Assembly (NCBI GenBank): GCA_013042605.1
Contig: JABDPT010000131.1
Span: 1 to 49,811, forward strand
DNA from: Paracoccaceae bacterium
GTDB lineage: Bacteria > Pseudomonadota > Alphaproteobacteria > Rhodobacterales > Rhodobacteraceae
Direction of reading: 5' to 3'
DNA length: 49,811 nucleotides
Shown: piece by piece, positions 25,652 through 34,344 of the stretch
Layout: every line of letters begins with the position of its first letter
How positions within the stretch are numbered: the first letter of the stretch is position 1
The notes under the pieces: generated by a model
Databases searched by the model: none
What the model was told of the DNA's origin: nothing
Seen by the model: only the letters and a program-made list of their open reading frames with translations
Translations under genes and position numbers: made by a program

Positions 25652-27643
25652 CTACTGATCCAGGAAACTCCGCAATTTGCGCGACCGGCTGGGGTGCTTC
25701 AGCTTCCGCAGTGCCTTCGCCTCGATCTGGCGGATCCGTTCTCGGGTCACGCTGAATTGCTGGCCCACTTCCTCAAGCGTGTGGTCGGTGTTCATCCCGA
25801 TGCCGAAGCGCATGCGCAGCACGCGTTCCTCGCGCGGGGTGAGCGACGCCAGAACCCGGGTCGTGGTTTCTTTCAGGTTCTCCTGAATGGCCGAATCCAG
25901 CGGCAGCACCGCGTTCTTGTCTTCGATGAAATCGCCAAGCTGGCTGTCTTCCTCATCGCCGATGGGCGTTTCAAGCGAGATCGGTTCCTTGGCGATCTTC
26001 ATCACCTTGCGGACCTTCTCAAGCGGCATCTGAAGCTTTTCGGCCAGTTCTTCGGGCGTCGGCTCGCGGCCGATCTCGTGCAGCATCTGGCGGCCGGTGC
26101 GCACCAGCTTGTTGATCGTTTCGATCATATGGACCGGAATACGAATCGTGCGCGCCTGGTCGGCGATCGACCGCGTGATGGCCTGCCGGATCCACCAAGT
26201 CGCATAGGTCGAGAATTTATAGCCCCGGCGGTATTCGAACTTATCCACCGCCTTCATCAGGCCGATGTTACCTTCCTGAATAAGATCAAGGAATTGCAGG
26301 CCGCGGTTCGTGTACTTCTTTGCAATCGAGATCACGAGGCGCAGGTTGGCTTCGACCATTTCCTTCTTGGCCTGACGCGCCTCTTTTTCGCCCTTCTGGA
26401 CCTGGCTGACGATGCGGCGGAATTCGGGGATGTCGACGCCCACATACTGGCCCACCTGGGCCATCTCGGCGCGCAGATCTTCGACCTTGCCGGACGACCG
26501 TTCGATGAAGGCCTGCCAGCCGCGGCCGGATTTTTCGCCCATTTCATCAAGCCAGGTCGGGTCGAGTTCGCGCCCGCGGTATTCTTCGATGAATTCACGG
26601 CGGTTGATGCGGGCCTGGTCGGCCAGCTTCACCATGCTGGAATCAATCGACATGATCCGGCGGTTGATGCCGTAAAGCTGGTCGATCAACGCCTCGATCC
26701 GGTTGTTATGCAGGTGAAGTTCATTCACAAGCGTCACGATCTCGGCGCGAAGTTTCTGGTATTCCAGCTCTTCGTCCGAGGTGAAGCTGTCATCTTCGTT
26801 CAGCGTCGCAGACATCCGCAGATCCTGCATCTCGCTCAACCGGATATAATCGCGGGCGATCAGTTCAAGCGTTTCAAGCACGCGCGGCTTCAGCGCGGCC
26901 TCCATCGCGGCCAGCGACATGTTGGCCTGATCGTCTTCGTCTTCGTCATCATCCTTGACGATCGGGTTGCCATCGGCGTCCAGCTCGGGCTGATCCTCCG
27001 CCTTGTCTTCGGTCTTCGCTTCCACCGCGACGCCGCCAACGGTTTCCTCTTCCTCGTCGCCGTCTTCGCCCATCGACCGGCCGAAGGTGGTTTCAAGGTC
27101 GATCACATCGCGCAACAGGATCTCTTCGTTCAGAAGTTCGTCGCGCCAGATCGTAATCGCCTGGAAGGTCAGCGGGCTTTCGCACAGGCCAAGGATCATC
27201 GTGTTGCGGCCGGCCTCGATCCGCTTGGCAATCGCGATTTCACCCTCGCGGCTGAGAAGCTCGACCGAGCCCATCTCGCGCAGGTACATCCGCACCGGGT
27301 CATCCGTCCGGTCGAGCTTTTCCTGCTCGGTCGCGGCCACCGCCACTTCGCGCGATGAAGAGGCTTCGACCACTTCGGTCGAACCTTTCGGGTCGTCGTC
27401 TTCGACTTCGTCGTCTTCGATGACGTTGATGCCCATTTCGCTGAGCATCGACATCACATCTTCAATCTGTTCCGACGACACCTGTTCGGGCGGCAGAACC
27501 TGATTGAGCTGATCATAGGTGATGTACCCACGCTCGCGCGCTTCGGCGATCATCTTTTTTACGGCGGTCTGGCTCATATCGAGCATTGCGTCGCCGTCTG
27601 CATCGTCCTGCTTGCGGTCTTCGGCGGTGTCCTTGGCGGCCAT
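25652..27643 (-). CDS. rpoD: RNA polymerase primary sigma factor RpoD (sigma-70)
   Basis: A 663-residue housekeeping sigma factor. Region 1.1 is followed by region 1.2 ([20 protein letters not shown]) and a long acidic non-conserved insert (DEDEDD-rich, about 235-265). Then come region 2 ([40 protein letters not shown]), region 3 ([17 protein letters not shown]) and region 4.2 ([20 protein letters not shown]). It directs general transcription. The dnaG-rpoD order is conserved in bacteria. The 106-base dnaG-rpoD gap carries an unusual palindrome and four GANTC sites, annotated separately. Confidence 0.97.
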   Translation of the reverse strand: MAAKDTAEDRKQDDADGDAMLDMSQTAVKKMIAEARERGYITYDQLNQVLPPEQVSSEQIEDVMSMLSEMGINVIEDDEVEDDDPKGSTEVVEASSSREVAVAATEQEKLDRTDDPVRMYLREMGSVELLSREGEIAIAKRIEAGRNTMILGLCESPLTFQAITIWRDELLNEEILLRDVIDLETTFGRSMGEDGDEEEETVGGVAVEAKTEDKAEDQPELDADGNPIVKDDDEDEDDQANMSLAAMEAALKPRVLETLELIARDYIRLSEMQDLRMSATLNEDDSFTSDEELEYQKLRAEIVTLVNELHLHNNRIEALIDQLYGINRRIMSIDSSMVKLADQARINRREFIEEYRGRELDPTWLDEMGEKSGRGWQAFIERSSGKVEDLRAEMAQVGQYVGVDIPEFRRIVSQVQKGEKEARQAKKEMVEANLRLVISIAKKYTNRGLQFLDLIQEGNIGLMKAVDKFEYRRGYKFSTYATWWIRQAITRSIADQARTIRIPVHMIETINKLVRTGRQMLHEIGREPTPEELAEKLQMPLEKVRKVMKIAKEPISLETPIGDEEDSQLGDFIEDKNAVLPLDSAIQENLKETTTRVLASLTPREERVLRMRFGIGMNTDHTLEEVGQQFSVTRERIRQIEAKALRKLKHPSRSRKLRSFLDQ

Positions 27644-27673
27644 CCGGCTGTCTCCTCATGCTCGAAAAAGGAT

Positions 27674-27718
27674 GATTCTATTCCCAGCGAATCATTTAGT
27701 GCGAATCAGTGATTCGCA
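27674..27718 (-). promoter_or_regulatory. GANTC (CcrM) site cluster and 19-base palindrome upstream of rpoD
   Basis: Four GANTC sites lie in 42 bases: GATTC 27674-27678, GAATC 27689-27693, GAATC 27703-27707 and GATTC 27711-27715. The last two form a perfect palindrome with 9-base arms around one central base (27700-27718, TGCGAATCA-G-TGATTCGCA). The first two form a second inverted pair (ATGATTC...GAATCAT). Two more GATTC sites at 27793 and 27834 lie in the dnaG 3' end. GANTC is the target of the alphaproteobacterial cell-cycle methylase CcrM, so methylation-sensitive control or a repressor operator is possible. The sites are read directly; the function is inferred. Confidence 0.5.
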
Positions 27719-27749
27719 ACCCGTTTACCTTGAATTCTTTAGGATTGTG

Positions 27750-29702
27750 TCACTCTGGCTCAAGTTTTTCCGGGCCTGATCCCCGTCGCGCTGATTCGAG
27801 AATGGCATCAAGCGCGTTCCTCTCGTCCCGACTGATTCGCACACCATTCGGGGCAACCTCATATTCCGTCTTATCCTCAGCATCGCCGCGGCCGGCACGA
27901 CCTAGTGCTTCGGCCGCCTGACTCAACCGCCACGTAAGGCCCTCATCGGCCAGATCTTCCATATCGCGCGCCGCATCCTCGATTTCACGCGCATGCCCGC
28001 GCCGGGCGGCCAGCTTGGCGAGTTCTTCGGCCACGCATTGCGCGGCAAGATCGGTGTCTTCGGTGTTTCTGACCGCCGGCGCTATTCGGACATGGCGGGC
28101 CGAGAAGAGCTTTTCAAGGGCGGCGGGGCCCACGGCCTGAGAGATTTCTTCGCGCCCTTCATGGCGCAGCAGGGCGGCGCGCACCGCCTCGTGTTCCGGC
28201 AGGCTGACGTCAAGCGTTTCAAGCGCCGTTTCAAACCGTTCGATCAGATCGGGATGCGTCACCAATGTCGCCAGAATGACCGCCTCGCGCAGAACATCCT
28301 CAACCGCGCCCTGTGCCGCGGCCAGAAGCGAGGATTTCGTGCTGGGCAACACCGTCGGTCCCGCCGGCCGAAATGAGCGCTGGCCACCGGCGCGCCGATC
28401 CATCGGACGGCTCTGACCGCCGCGAAACAGCTCGCGCCGCATCTCGTTGATCGCATCGCCATAGTGTCGCTTGATCGACGGATCGGCGATCTTGGCGATC
28501 GCGGTGCGCAGCGATTTGTCGAACGCGGCGCGGCGTTCGGGGCTGTCGAGAACCTTGCCCTCGGTCTCGCGGCGCCAGAGAAGCTGGACCATCGGCATCG
28601 CTCCGTCGATCAGCGTCTGCATCGCGCCTTTGCCCTGCGCCCGCAGCAGATCGTCGGGGTCCTGCCCTTCCGGCATCAGCGCAAAGCGCAGAGATTGCCC
28701 CGCTTCAAGCAGTGGAAGGGCGATATCGATTACCCGCATCGCGGCGCGCAGCCCCGCCGTGTCGCCATCCAGCGCGATGATCGGTTCGGGGTGGATACGC
28801 CAGAGAAGGCGCAGTTGATCCTCGGTAATCGCGGTGCCAAGCGGGGCGACGGTTGCGCCGAACCCCGCCTCGCTCAGCGCGATGACGTCCATGTACCCTT
28901 CGGCCACGATCAGCGGTTGGCCTTTGCCCGCCGCCTCGCGGGCGCGGCCTTGGTTGTAAAGGCTGCGGCCCTTGTCGAAAAGATCGGTCTCGGGCGAATT
29001 CAGATATTTCGCCCCATCTTCGGGGTCCATCGCACGCCCGCCAAAGGCAATCGCCCGCCCGCGCGGATCGCGGATCGGAAACATGATGCGGTTGCGAAAG
29101 GTGTCGTAGGGCTGCTTGCCGCTGTTCGACGGCTTGGCCAGCCCCGCAGCCATGATCAGGTCCTCGGCCACGCCTTTGCCGCGCAGGTGATCCCAAAGGC
29201 CCTGCCAACCCGGTGGCGCAAAGCCGATTTCCCAGCGATCCAGCGCGGCCTCATTCAACCCGCGCCCGGCCAGATAATCGCGCGCGCCCGACGCCCCGGC
29301 GGTCTTTAGCTGAAGGCGGTAATGCTGCACCGCCTGTTCCATCACATCGGCAAGGTCGCTTCGGTGGTCGGCCTTCTGCTGGGCTTGCGGGTCGCGTTCG
29401 GGCATCGGCATCCCGGCTTCACGGGCAAGGATTTCAATCGCCTCCATGAACCCGATATTCTCGGTCTCGCGGACAAAGGAAATCGCATCGCCCTTGGCGT
29501 GACAGCCGAAGCAGTAATAAAACCCTTTGCGATCATCGACATGGAAACTTGCCGTCTTTTCCTGATGGAACGGGCACGGCGCCCACATATCGCCCTTGCC
29601 CTGGTTCGACTTGCGGCTGTCCCAGATAAGCTTGCGCCCGGCCACCTGCGCCATGGACGTGCGGCTGCGCAATTCATCAAGGAAACCGGGGGGCAGACTC
29701 AT
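27750..29702 (-). CDS. dnaG: DNA primase DnaG
   Basis: A 650-residue replication primase. The N-terminal CHC2 zinc finger has Cys43, His46, Cys64 and Cys67 (APCPFHQEKTASFH, FYYCFGCHAKGD). The core has the RNA polymerase basic region (NRIMFPIRDPRGRAIAFGGR). The Toprim domain carries LIVAEGYMDVIALSEAGFGA and the metal-binding acidic IIALDGDTAGLRAA. The C-terminal helicase-binding region is less conserved. It synthesises Okazaki fragment primers at the fork. It is followed by rpoD, the classical macromolecular-synthesis arrangement without rpsU in view. Full length with an ATG start. Confidence 0.96.
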   Translation of the reverse strand: MSLPPGFLDELRSRTSMAQVAGRKLIWDSRKSNQGKGDMWAPCPFHQEKTASFHVDDRKGFYYCFGCHAKGDAISFVRETENIGFMEAIEILAREAGMPMPERDPQAQQKADHRSDLADVMEQAVQHYRLQLKTAGASGARDYLAGRGLNEAALDRWEIGFAPPGWQGLWDHLRGKGVAEDLIMAAGLAKPSNSGKQPYDTFRNRIMFPIRDPRGRAIAFGGRAMDPEDGAKYLNSPETDLFDKGRSLYNQGRAREAAGKGQPLIVAEGYMDVIALSEAGFGATVAPLGTAITEDQLRLLWRIHPEPIIALDGDTAGLRAAMRVIDIALPLLEAGQSLRFALMPEGQDPDDLLRAQGKGAMQTLIDGAMPMVQLLWRRETEGKVLDSPERRAAFDKSLRTAIAKIADPSIKRHYGDAINEMRRELFRGGQSRPMDRRAGGQRSFRPAGPTVLPSTKSSLLAAAQGAVEDVLREAVILATLVTHPDLIERFETALETLDVSLPEHEAVRAALLRHEGREEISQAVGPAALEKLFSARHVRIAPAVRNTEDTDLAAQCVAEELAKLAARRGHAREIEDAARDMEDLADEGLTWRLSQAAEALGRAGRGDAEDKTEYEVAPNGVRISRDERNALDAILESARRGSGPEKLEPE

Positions 29703-29745
29703 GCCCTGAGTATCTGCCTGCCCGCGATGAGGTGCAAGCGTCCCC

Positions 29746-30207
29746 TCAGACCGGCAGGGCCGTCGTTTCGATCATCTCTTCCATCACGAAACTCGCCGAG
29801 ACGTCCTTGAGCGGGATACGCTTGATCAGGGCGCGGTATAGGTCGTCATACCCCTTCACATCGGGCACCCGCGCGTGGATCAGGTAATCAAGGTCACCCG
29901 ATGTGCGATAGGCGCCGATAATCTGGGGAAAGGCCTTCAACGCCTTGGTCAGGTCCTCGGCCCAGGCCGCATCGTGGCGGTCGGTACGCACAGAGATGAA
30001 CACCGTCAGACCCAGACCAAGCTTTTCAGGGTCAACCAGCGCGACGCGGCCCGTTACGACCCCCTGCTCTTCCAGCCGCCGGATGCGCCGCCACGTGGCA
30101 TTGCGCGACAGGCCGATCGCATCGGCAAGCGCTTCGACGGGCCGTCCGGCATCCCGTTGCAATTCGGTGAGCAAACGGCGGTCATAGTCATCAAAATTCT
30201 CGGGCAT
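29746..30207 (-). CDS. Lrp/AsnC-family transcriptional regulator
   Basis: A 153-residue regulator with an N-terminal winged helix (DDYDRRLLTELQRDAGRPVE, EALADAIGLSRNATWRRIRR) and a C-terminal RAM/AsnC ligand domain (YRTSGDLDYLIHARVPDVKG, LKDVSASFVMEEMIETTALP). ATG 30207 (MPENFDDYDRRL) is the family start; the frame to 30279 is not supported. Members sense amino acids and form octamers on DNA. It is divergent from a small DUF6356 gene, with 114 bases between the starts, which makes that gene a possible target. The effector amino acid cannot be inferred. Confidence 0.92.
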   Translation of the reverse strand: MPENFDDYDRRLLTELQRDAGRPVEALADAIGLSRNATWRRIRRLEEQGVVTGRVALVDPEKLGLGLTVFISVRTDRHDAAWAEDLTKALKAFPQIIGAYRTSGDLDYLIHARVPDVKGYDDLYRALIKRIPLKDVSASFVMEEMIETTALPV

Positions 30208-30321
30208 CTTGCGTCCAGTGGTGTTTTTTCTCGCTTTCGATAGCAAATGAAGGGCAGTTTGGGAAGACATCTCACCCAAGACATGGCACTCTGACCGGAT
30301 AAATCAGGCAGAGAGGTCAAA

Positions 30322-30555
30322 ATGAACCGCATCCTATCGGCATTCACCGCCCACCCCGCTTCCGTGGATGAGACGTATTTCGAACATATGCGCTTTGCGG
30401 GCTGGTTCGCAGGAACGCTGTTTCTGGCGGCCAGCGCGGCGCTGATCCACGCAATCCTGCCGTTCCTTTTCGACAAAACGGCAAGCCGCATCGTGGCGCG
30501 CCTCTATGACCGCACGCACAACCGCGGTGCACCACAAGGGGTCGCCGCCGAATAG
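30322..30555 (+). CDS. DUF6356-family small membrane protein
   Basis: A 77-residue protein with the recognisable family pattern HPASVDETYFEHMRFAGWFA, then a hydrophobic stretch GTLFLAASAALIHAILPFLF and a basic tail RIVARLYDRTHNR. One or two membrane helices are predicted by eye. AGAGG precedes the ATG by six bases. Function unknown; the family is common in alphaproteobacteria. It is divergent from the Lrp-type regulator, so regulation by it is plausible. Its stop faces the end of soxG, two bases away. Confidence 0.8.
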   Translation: MNRILSAFTAHPASVDETYFEHMRFAGWFAGTLFLAASAALIHAILPFLFDKTASRIVARLYDRTHNRGAPQGVAAE

Positions 30556-30557
30556 GC

Positions 30558-31094
30558 TTAGCCGAGTGCGGCCACCGACCGCATCGCACGCTCCAGCTCA
30601 TGCACGGCCGTCTGGGCCATGGAGCGGAAAACAAGGATCTCGTACCGCTCGGCCCCGGTGCGTATCATCGTGCAGGTCATATGCCCCAGCAGAGTTTGCG
30701 CGGCATGCCCCACGTCAAACTCCCCGTCCCGCAGATCGGCGGGACAAAGCCGCGCCAACACCGCCCGCGCATCGCCGCCTTCCAACGCCATAACCGCCCA
30801 GGCATCCGACTGATCGGTGCATGCGGCGCCGTCGATGGCCACCGGCCGCCCGAGCACGAACGCCTTGCCGGGACCGATGGAAACGATCTTTACACCATCC
30901 GACCCCTCGAACCGGTTCGTGGCCGGAAACCCAAGGCCCAGTGCATCCGCCAAGGCCTTTGTTGCATCCGCATCGGAACCGCCAAGAAGAGCAACCGATG
31001 TGATCGCCTCTGGCAACACCTCGTCGAGCATCGCCGCCCCATGGCTCACCGGCAGCAACCCGTCACAGGGCGATTTGGCAACAAGATCAACCAC
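30558..31094 (-). CDS. soxG: Sarcosine oxidase gamma subunit
   Basis: A 178-residue protein beginning at GTG 31094, eight bases inside the end of soxA; upstream in-frame sequence belongs to soxA on another frame. It has the gamma-subunit features GPGKAFVLGR and WAVMALEGGDARAVLARLCP, then LRDGEFDVGHAAQTLLGHMT and a closing YEILVFRSMAQTAVHELERA. The family shares the folate-binding GcvT-like fold with SoxA. It is part of the heterotetramer that oxidises sarcosine to glycine, H2O2 and (with tetrahydrofolate) 5,10-methylene-THF. It is last in soxB-soxD-soxA-soxG. GTG with overlap suggests coupled, lower-level translation. Confidence 0.87.
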   Translation of the reverse strand: MVDLVAKSPCDGLLPVSHGAAMLDEVLPEAITSVALLGGSDADATKALADALGLGFPATNRFEGSDGVKIVSIGPGKAFVLGRPVAIDGAACTDQSDAWAVMALEGGDARAVLARLCPADLRDGEFDVGHAAQTLLGHMTCTMIRTGAERYEILVFRSMAQTAVHELERAMRSVAALG

Positions 31095-34020
31095 GCACCC
31101 GCCCTCCCTCTGGATCGAAGAACACCGGGTCGCACACCTCGCACAAGGTTTCGACGTCGCGCAAATGGTCGACCATGCGCACAACCTCGCCAACGCGCTC
31201 GGGCCCGCGTCGCAGGAACCCAAGGCCCAGATAGCTCTCCAAGGTCGGGGACCAGCCGACCGAAGTGATATAGCCCTGATCATGCGCGCGCGTCGCCGGA
31301 TCGTCCTTGTTGAACAGATGCGCCCCAGCCGTGATCTGGCGGACCGATCCCACAGGTTTCAGCCCCACCAACCGCTCACGATCCGGGTCCACCAGCCCGG
31401 GGCGCGCCGCCGCCGATTTGCCGATGCAATCCTTCTTGGCCGAAATCATCCTTTCCATCCCGATATCGAAAGCCGTCACGCGCCCGTGGATTTCCGAGTG
31501 GGTGATGAACCCCTTCTCGATCCGAAGCACATTAAGCGCTTCCATCCCGTAGGGCCCGCCGCCCATGCTCTCGGCAAGGCTCAGAAGATGCCGGAACAGG
31601 GTATCGCCATAGCGCGCCGGTACCGCGACCTCATAGGCATGCTCACCCGAGAAAGAGATGCGGAAGAGCCGCCCCGGCACGCCAGCCACCGTGACCGCGC
31701 CACAGGCCATGAAGGGCCAGCTCTCACCGTCGATCGGTGTATCGAGCACATCATTGAGAAGATCGCGCGCCTTCGGCCCGGCCACGGCAAACTGCGCCCA
31801 TTGCTCTGTCACCGACATGATCCGAACACGCAGATCGGGGCGCAGGCATTGGTGCACGAACTCCAGATGCTGCATCACCTGCCCGGCCGCCGCGGTGGTG
31901 GTGGTCATGACGAAATGCGCATCGCCAAGCCGCGCGGTCGTGCCGTCGTCCATCACATGCCCGTCTTCGCGCAGCATCAGCCCATAGCGCACGCGCCCGA
32001 CCTTCAGGGTCGAAAACATGTTGGTATAAACGAAATCAAGAAACGCGCCCGCGTCCGGGCCCTGAATATCGACCTTGCCAAGGGTCGACACGTCGCAAAT
32101 GCCGACATGATTGCGCACCATCGCAACCTCTCGGTCGCAAGCCTCGCGCCAGAATTCGCCCTCGATTGCCGGGAAATAGGACGGCCGATACCAAAGCCCC
32201 GCCTCGATCATCGGCGCGCCGCGCGCCACTGTTGCCGAATGCGACGTCGTGAACCGCTCGGGCGCGAACCCCTTGCCGCGTGCCCCGGCCCCCATGGCCG
32301 ACAGGGACACCGGCACGAAAGGCGGGCGATAGGTTGTCGTCCCCGTCTCGGGGATCGCACGCCCGGTGGCGTCGGCCAGAACCGCCAGCGCCCCGATGTT
32401 GGAGTTCTTGCCCTGATCGGGCGCCATGCCTTGCGTGGTATAGCGCTTCATATGCTCGACCGACCGAAAGTTCTCTTTCGCAGCCAGTTCCACGTCCTTG
32501 ACCGTGACATCGTTCTGAAAATCAAGCCACGCCCGGCGCCGTCCCGGCACACGCCATTTCGGTTCGAAGGCAAAGGGCGTGTCGTCGCCCCCTGGAATGT
32601 CCACGGCGGAAACCGCGAGCCCGAGCGCCTCTGCCGCCGCCTGCCCGGCCCGCGCGCCATCCTCAAGGCAGCCTGCCGTTGAAAAGACGCCCCGCGCCGC
32701 ACCCACCGGGGTCATCCCCGGCACAGCGCCTTCAGCAGGGATAAAGGCGGCAAGCCCGTCGTCCCAAACCGGCCGCCCGTTCATGTGACAGGTCAGATGC
32801 ACGGTCGGGTTCCAGCCCCCGGAGACCGCAAGGCAGTCGGTCCAGATCGACCGCTCGCCGCCGGAATGCCGGATCTTGATTTCCCTAAGCCCGCGGCGCC
32901 CCGCCGTCCCGGTGACTTCGCCCCCGGAAAAAACCGGAAAATCACCATCCGCGACCGACACGTCCCTACGGCTATCGATCAGACCGGCGATCTTCACCCC
33001 TGCTGCCGCGAGATCCCGCGCCGTGCGATGCGCATCGTCATTGTTGCCGAAAACCGTCACGAGTTTGCCCGGCGCCACACCCCAGCGATGCAGATAGGCG
33101 CGCACCGCCGCCGCCGACATGATGCCCGGGCGGTCGTTATCGGCAAAAGCGATGGGCCGTTCGAGCGCACCTGCCGCCAGCACGCATCGCTTGGCCACGA
33201 TCCGCCAGAACGTCTCAAGCGGTGCGTCGCCGGGGTCGGCCAAGTGCAGTGCGACCCGCTCCAGCGCGCCGTAAGTGCCTTGATCGTAAGCTCCGGTGAC
33301 GGTCGTGCGCGTCATGATCCGGACGTTGGGAAAGTTGCCAAGTTCGCCCCGCACATCCTCTACCCACCCAACACCGGATTTCGCCCCGATACGCTCATCC
33401 TCGGCCAGCAATCGCCCGCCCAGTCGGCTATCCTCCTCGGCCAAAATCACATCCGCCCCCGCGCGCGCCGCCACCAGCGCGGCCATCAGCCCCGCAGGCC
33501 CCGATCCCACCACCAGCAGATCGCAATGCGCAAAGGCCTTGTCGTAATGTGCGGTGTCGGGCTCGCCGGACAAGGCGCCAAGCCCGGCCGCGCGCCGGAT
33601 GATCGGCTCGTAGAGCTTTTCCCAGAATGCCTGGGGCCACATGAAGGTCTTGTAATAGAACCCCGCCGACAGAAAGGGCCCCGCGAGGTCATTAACGCTC
33701 ATCACATCGCGTTCCAGCGTCGGCCAGCGGTTCTGGCTGACCACTTCAAGGCCCTCGAAAAGCTCCTGAACTGTCGCGCGCGTGTTCGGCGTCTGCGCCG
33801 CCCCGCGCCCGACGGTGACAAGCGCATTCGGCTCTTCCGACCCGGCCCCGAAGACACCGCGCGGGCGGTGATACTTGAACGACCGCGCCACCAGCCGCAC
33901 GTCATTGGCCAGAAGCGCCGAGGCCAGCGTATCGCCCGGATGCCCCGAGTATCGCCGCCCGTCAAAGGTGAAGGCCACCTCGCGCGTGCGGTCGATCAGG
34001 CCGCGCCCCTCAAGCCTCAT
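31087..34020 (-). CDS. soxA: Sarcosine oxidase alpha subunit
   Basis: A 977-residue subunit. The N-terminal 2Fe-2S-ferredoxin-like fold (VAFTFDGRRYSGHPGDTLAS) has lost cluster cysteines, as usual for SoxA. It is followed by an NAD-binding Rossmann domain (LLVVGSGPAGLMAALVAARA, glycine motif at 171-177). A C-terminal aminomethyltransferase/GcvT domain, from about residue 595, handles tetrahydrofolate. The second nucleotide motif VTVFGNNDDAHRTARDLAAA is present. ATG 34020 overlaps the soxD stop by four bases, so the longer frame to 34170 is rejected. In the complex, alpha carries NAD+ while beta carries FAD and FMN. Confidence 0.95.
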   Translation of the reverse strand: MRLEGRGLIDRTREVAFTFDGRRYSGHPGDTLASALLANDVRLVARSFKYHRPRGVFGAGSEEPNALVTVGRGAAQTPNTRATVQELFEGLEVVSQNRWPTLERDVMSVNDLAGPFLSAGFYYKTFMWPQAFWEKLYEPIIRRAAGLGALSGEPDTAHYDKAFAHCDLLVVGSGPAGLMAALVAARAGADVILAEEDSRLGGRLLAEDERIGAKSGVGWVEDVRGELGNFPNVRIMTRTTVTGAYDQGTYGALERVALHLADPGDAPLETFWRIVAKRCVLAAGALERPIAFADNDRPGIMSAAAVRAYLHRWGVAPGKLVTVFGNNDDAHRTARDLAAAGVKIAGLIDSRRDVSVADGDFPVFSGGEVTGTAGRRGLREIKIRHSGGERSIWTDCLAVSGGWNPTVHLTCHMNGRPVWDDGLAAFIPAEGAVPGMTPVGAARGVFSTAGCLEDGARAGQAAAEALGLAVSAVDIPGGDDTPFAFEPKWRVPGRRRAWLDFQNDVTVKDVELAAKENFRSVEHMKRYTTQGMAPDQGKNSNIGALAVLADATGRAIPETGTTTYRPPFVPVSLSAMGAGARGKGFAPERFTTSHSATVARGAPMIEAGLWYRPSYFPAIEGEFWREACDREVAMVRNHVGICDVSTLGKVDIQGPDAGAFLDFVYTNMFSTLKVGRVRYGLMLREDGHVMDDGTTARLGDAHFVMTTTTAAAGQVMQHLEFVHQCLRPDLRVRIMSVTEQWAQFAVAGPKARDLLNDVLDTPIDGESWPFMACGAVTVAGVPGRLFRISFSGEHAYEVAVPARYGDTLFRHLLSLAESMGGGPYGMEALNVLRIEKGFITHSEIHGRVTAFDIGMERMISAKKDCIGKSAAARPGLVDPDRERLVGLKPVGSVRQITAGAHLFNKDDPATRAHDQGYITSVGWSPTLESYLGLGFLRRGPERVGEVVRMVDHLRDVETLCEVCDPVFFDPEGGRVRG

Positions 34021-34277
34021 CGATCCGCCTCCGCCGCGGCCTGCGATCCGGCCACGTGATGGGTCAACGTATCCCGTTCGACCACCGCCCAGGTGCCGCA
34101 GGGGTCGTGATACCAAAGCTCGCGCGTCAAACCGGCCGGATTGTCGCGATTGTGCAAGTAATCGTCCCAAGCAGCGGCCTCGGCCCCCGGATCAGGTCGC
34201 AAAAGTGCAAGCGCATCGCCGCGATATGTGAACTCCCGGCGGTCCCGCTTACCGCAATGGGGGCAGTCAAGTCTCAT
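34017..34277 (-). CDS. soxD: Sarcosine oxidase delta subunit
   Basis: An 86-residue zinc-binding subunit. Cys5 and Cys8 (LDCPHCGKRD) with His57 and Cys60 (LWYHDPCGTW) form the expected four-ligand zinc site. The family core REFTYRGDA and the C-terminal VERDTLTHHV are intact. ATG 34277 starts MRLDCPHCG; the longer frame to 34382 is not used. The stop overlaps the soxA start. A short intergenic repeat lies between this gene and the upstream soxB. The subunit is structural, with no catalytic role known. Confidence 0.94.
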   Translation of the reverse strand: MRLDCPHCGKRDRREFTYRGDALALLRPDPGAEAAAWDDYLHNRDNPAGLTRELWYHDPCGTWAVVERDTLTHHVAGSQAAAEADR

Positions 34278-34290
34278 GACCCCGCCCCGT

Positions 34291-34320
34291 CTTCTGGCCC
34301 CAAATACTCCCGCCGGAGGC
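34291..34320. repeat. Copy of a Rhodobacteraceae-type intergenic repeat between soxB and soxD
   Basis: In the 67-base gap between soxB and soxD the plus strand reads CTTCTGGCCCCAAATACTCC followed by CGCCGGAGGC (complement: GCCTCCGGCGGGAGTATTTG...). From memory, close variants of this element are scattered between genes in many Rhodobacteraceae genomes, usually just after stop codons. It contains a short GCCTCCGGCGG self-complementary patch. I found no second clear copy in this window, so the repeat claim rests on prior knowledge rather than on this sequence. Confidence 0.5.
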
Positions 34321-34344
34321 ATCCCGACATCGCAATCATCCCCA

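Noticed and set aside
25640-25656. TAGGC...GCCTA inverted pair as an rpoD terminator
   Set aside because: Only five pairs, overlaps the rpoD stop codon and has no T-run after it on the rpoD strand.
25694-27358. 554-codon plus-strand frame opposite rpoD
   Set aside because: Antisense shadow of the sigma factor; length is explained by GC-rich third positions.
30817-32682. 621-codon plus-strand frame opposite soxA/soxG
   Set aside because: Overlaps the sarcosine oxidase genes in antisense and shows no domain or ribosome binding site.
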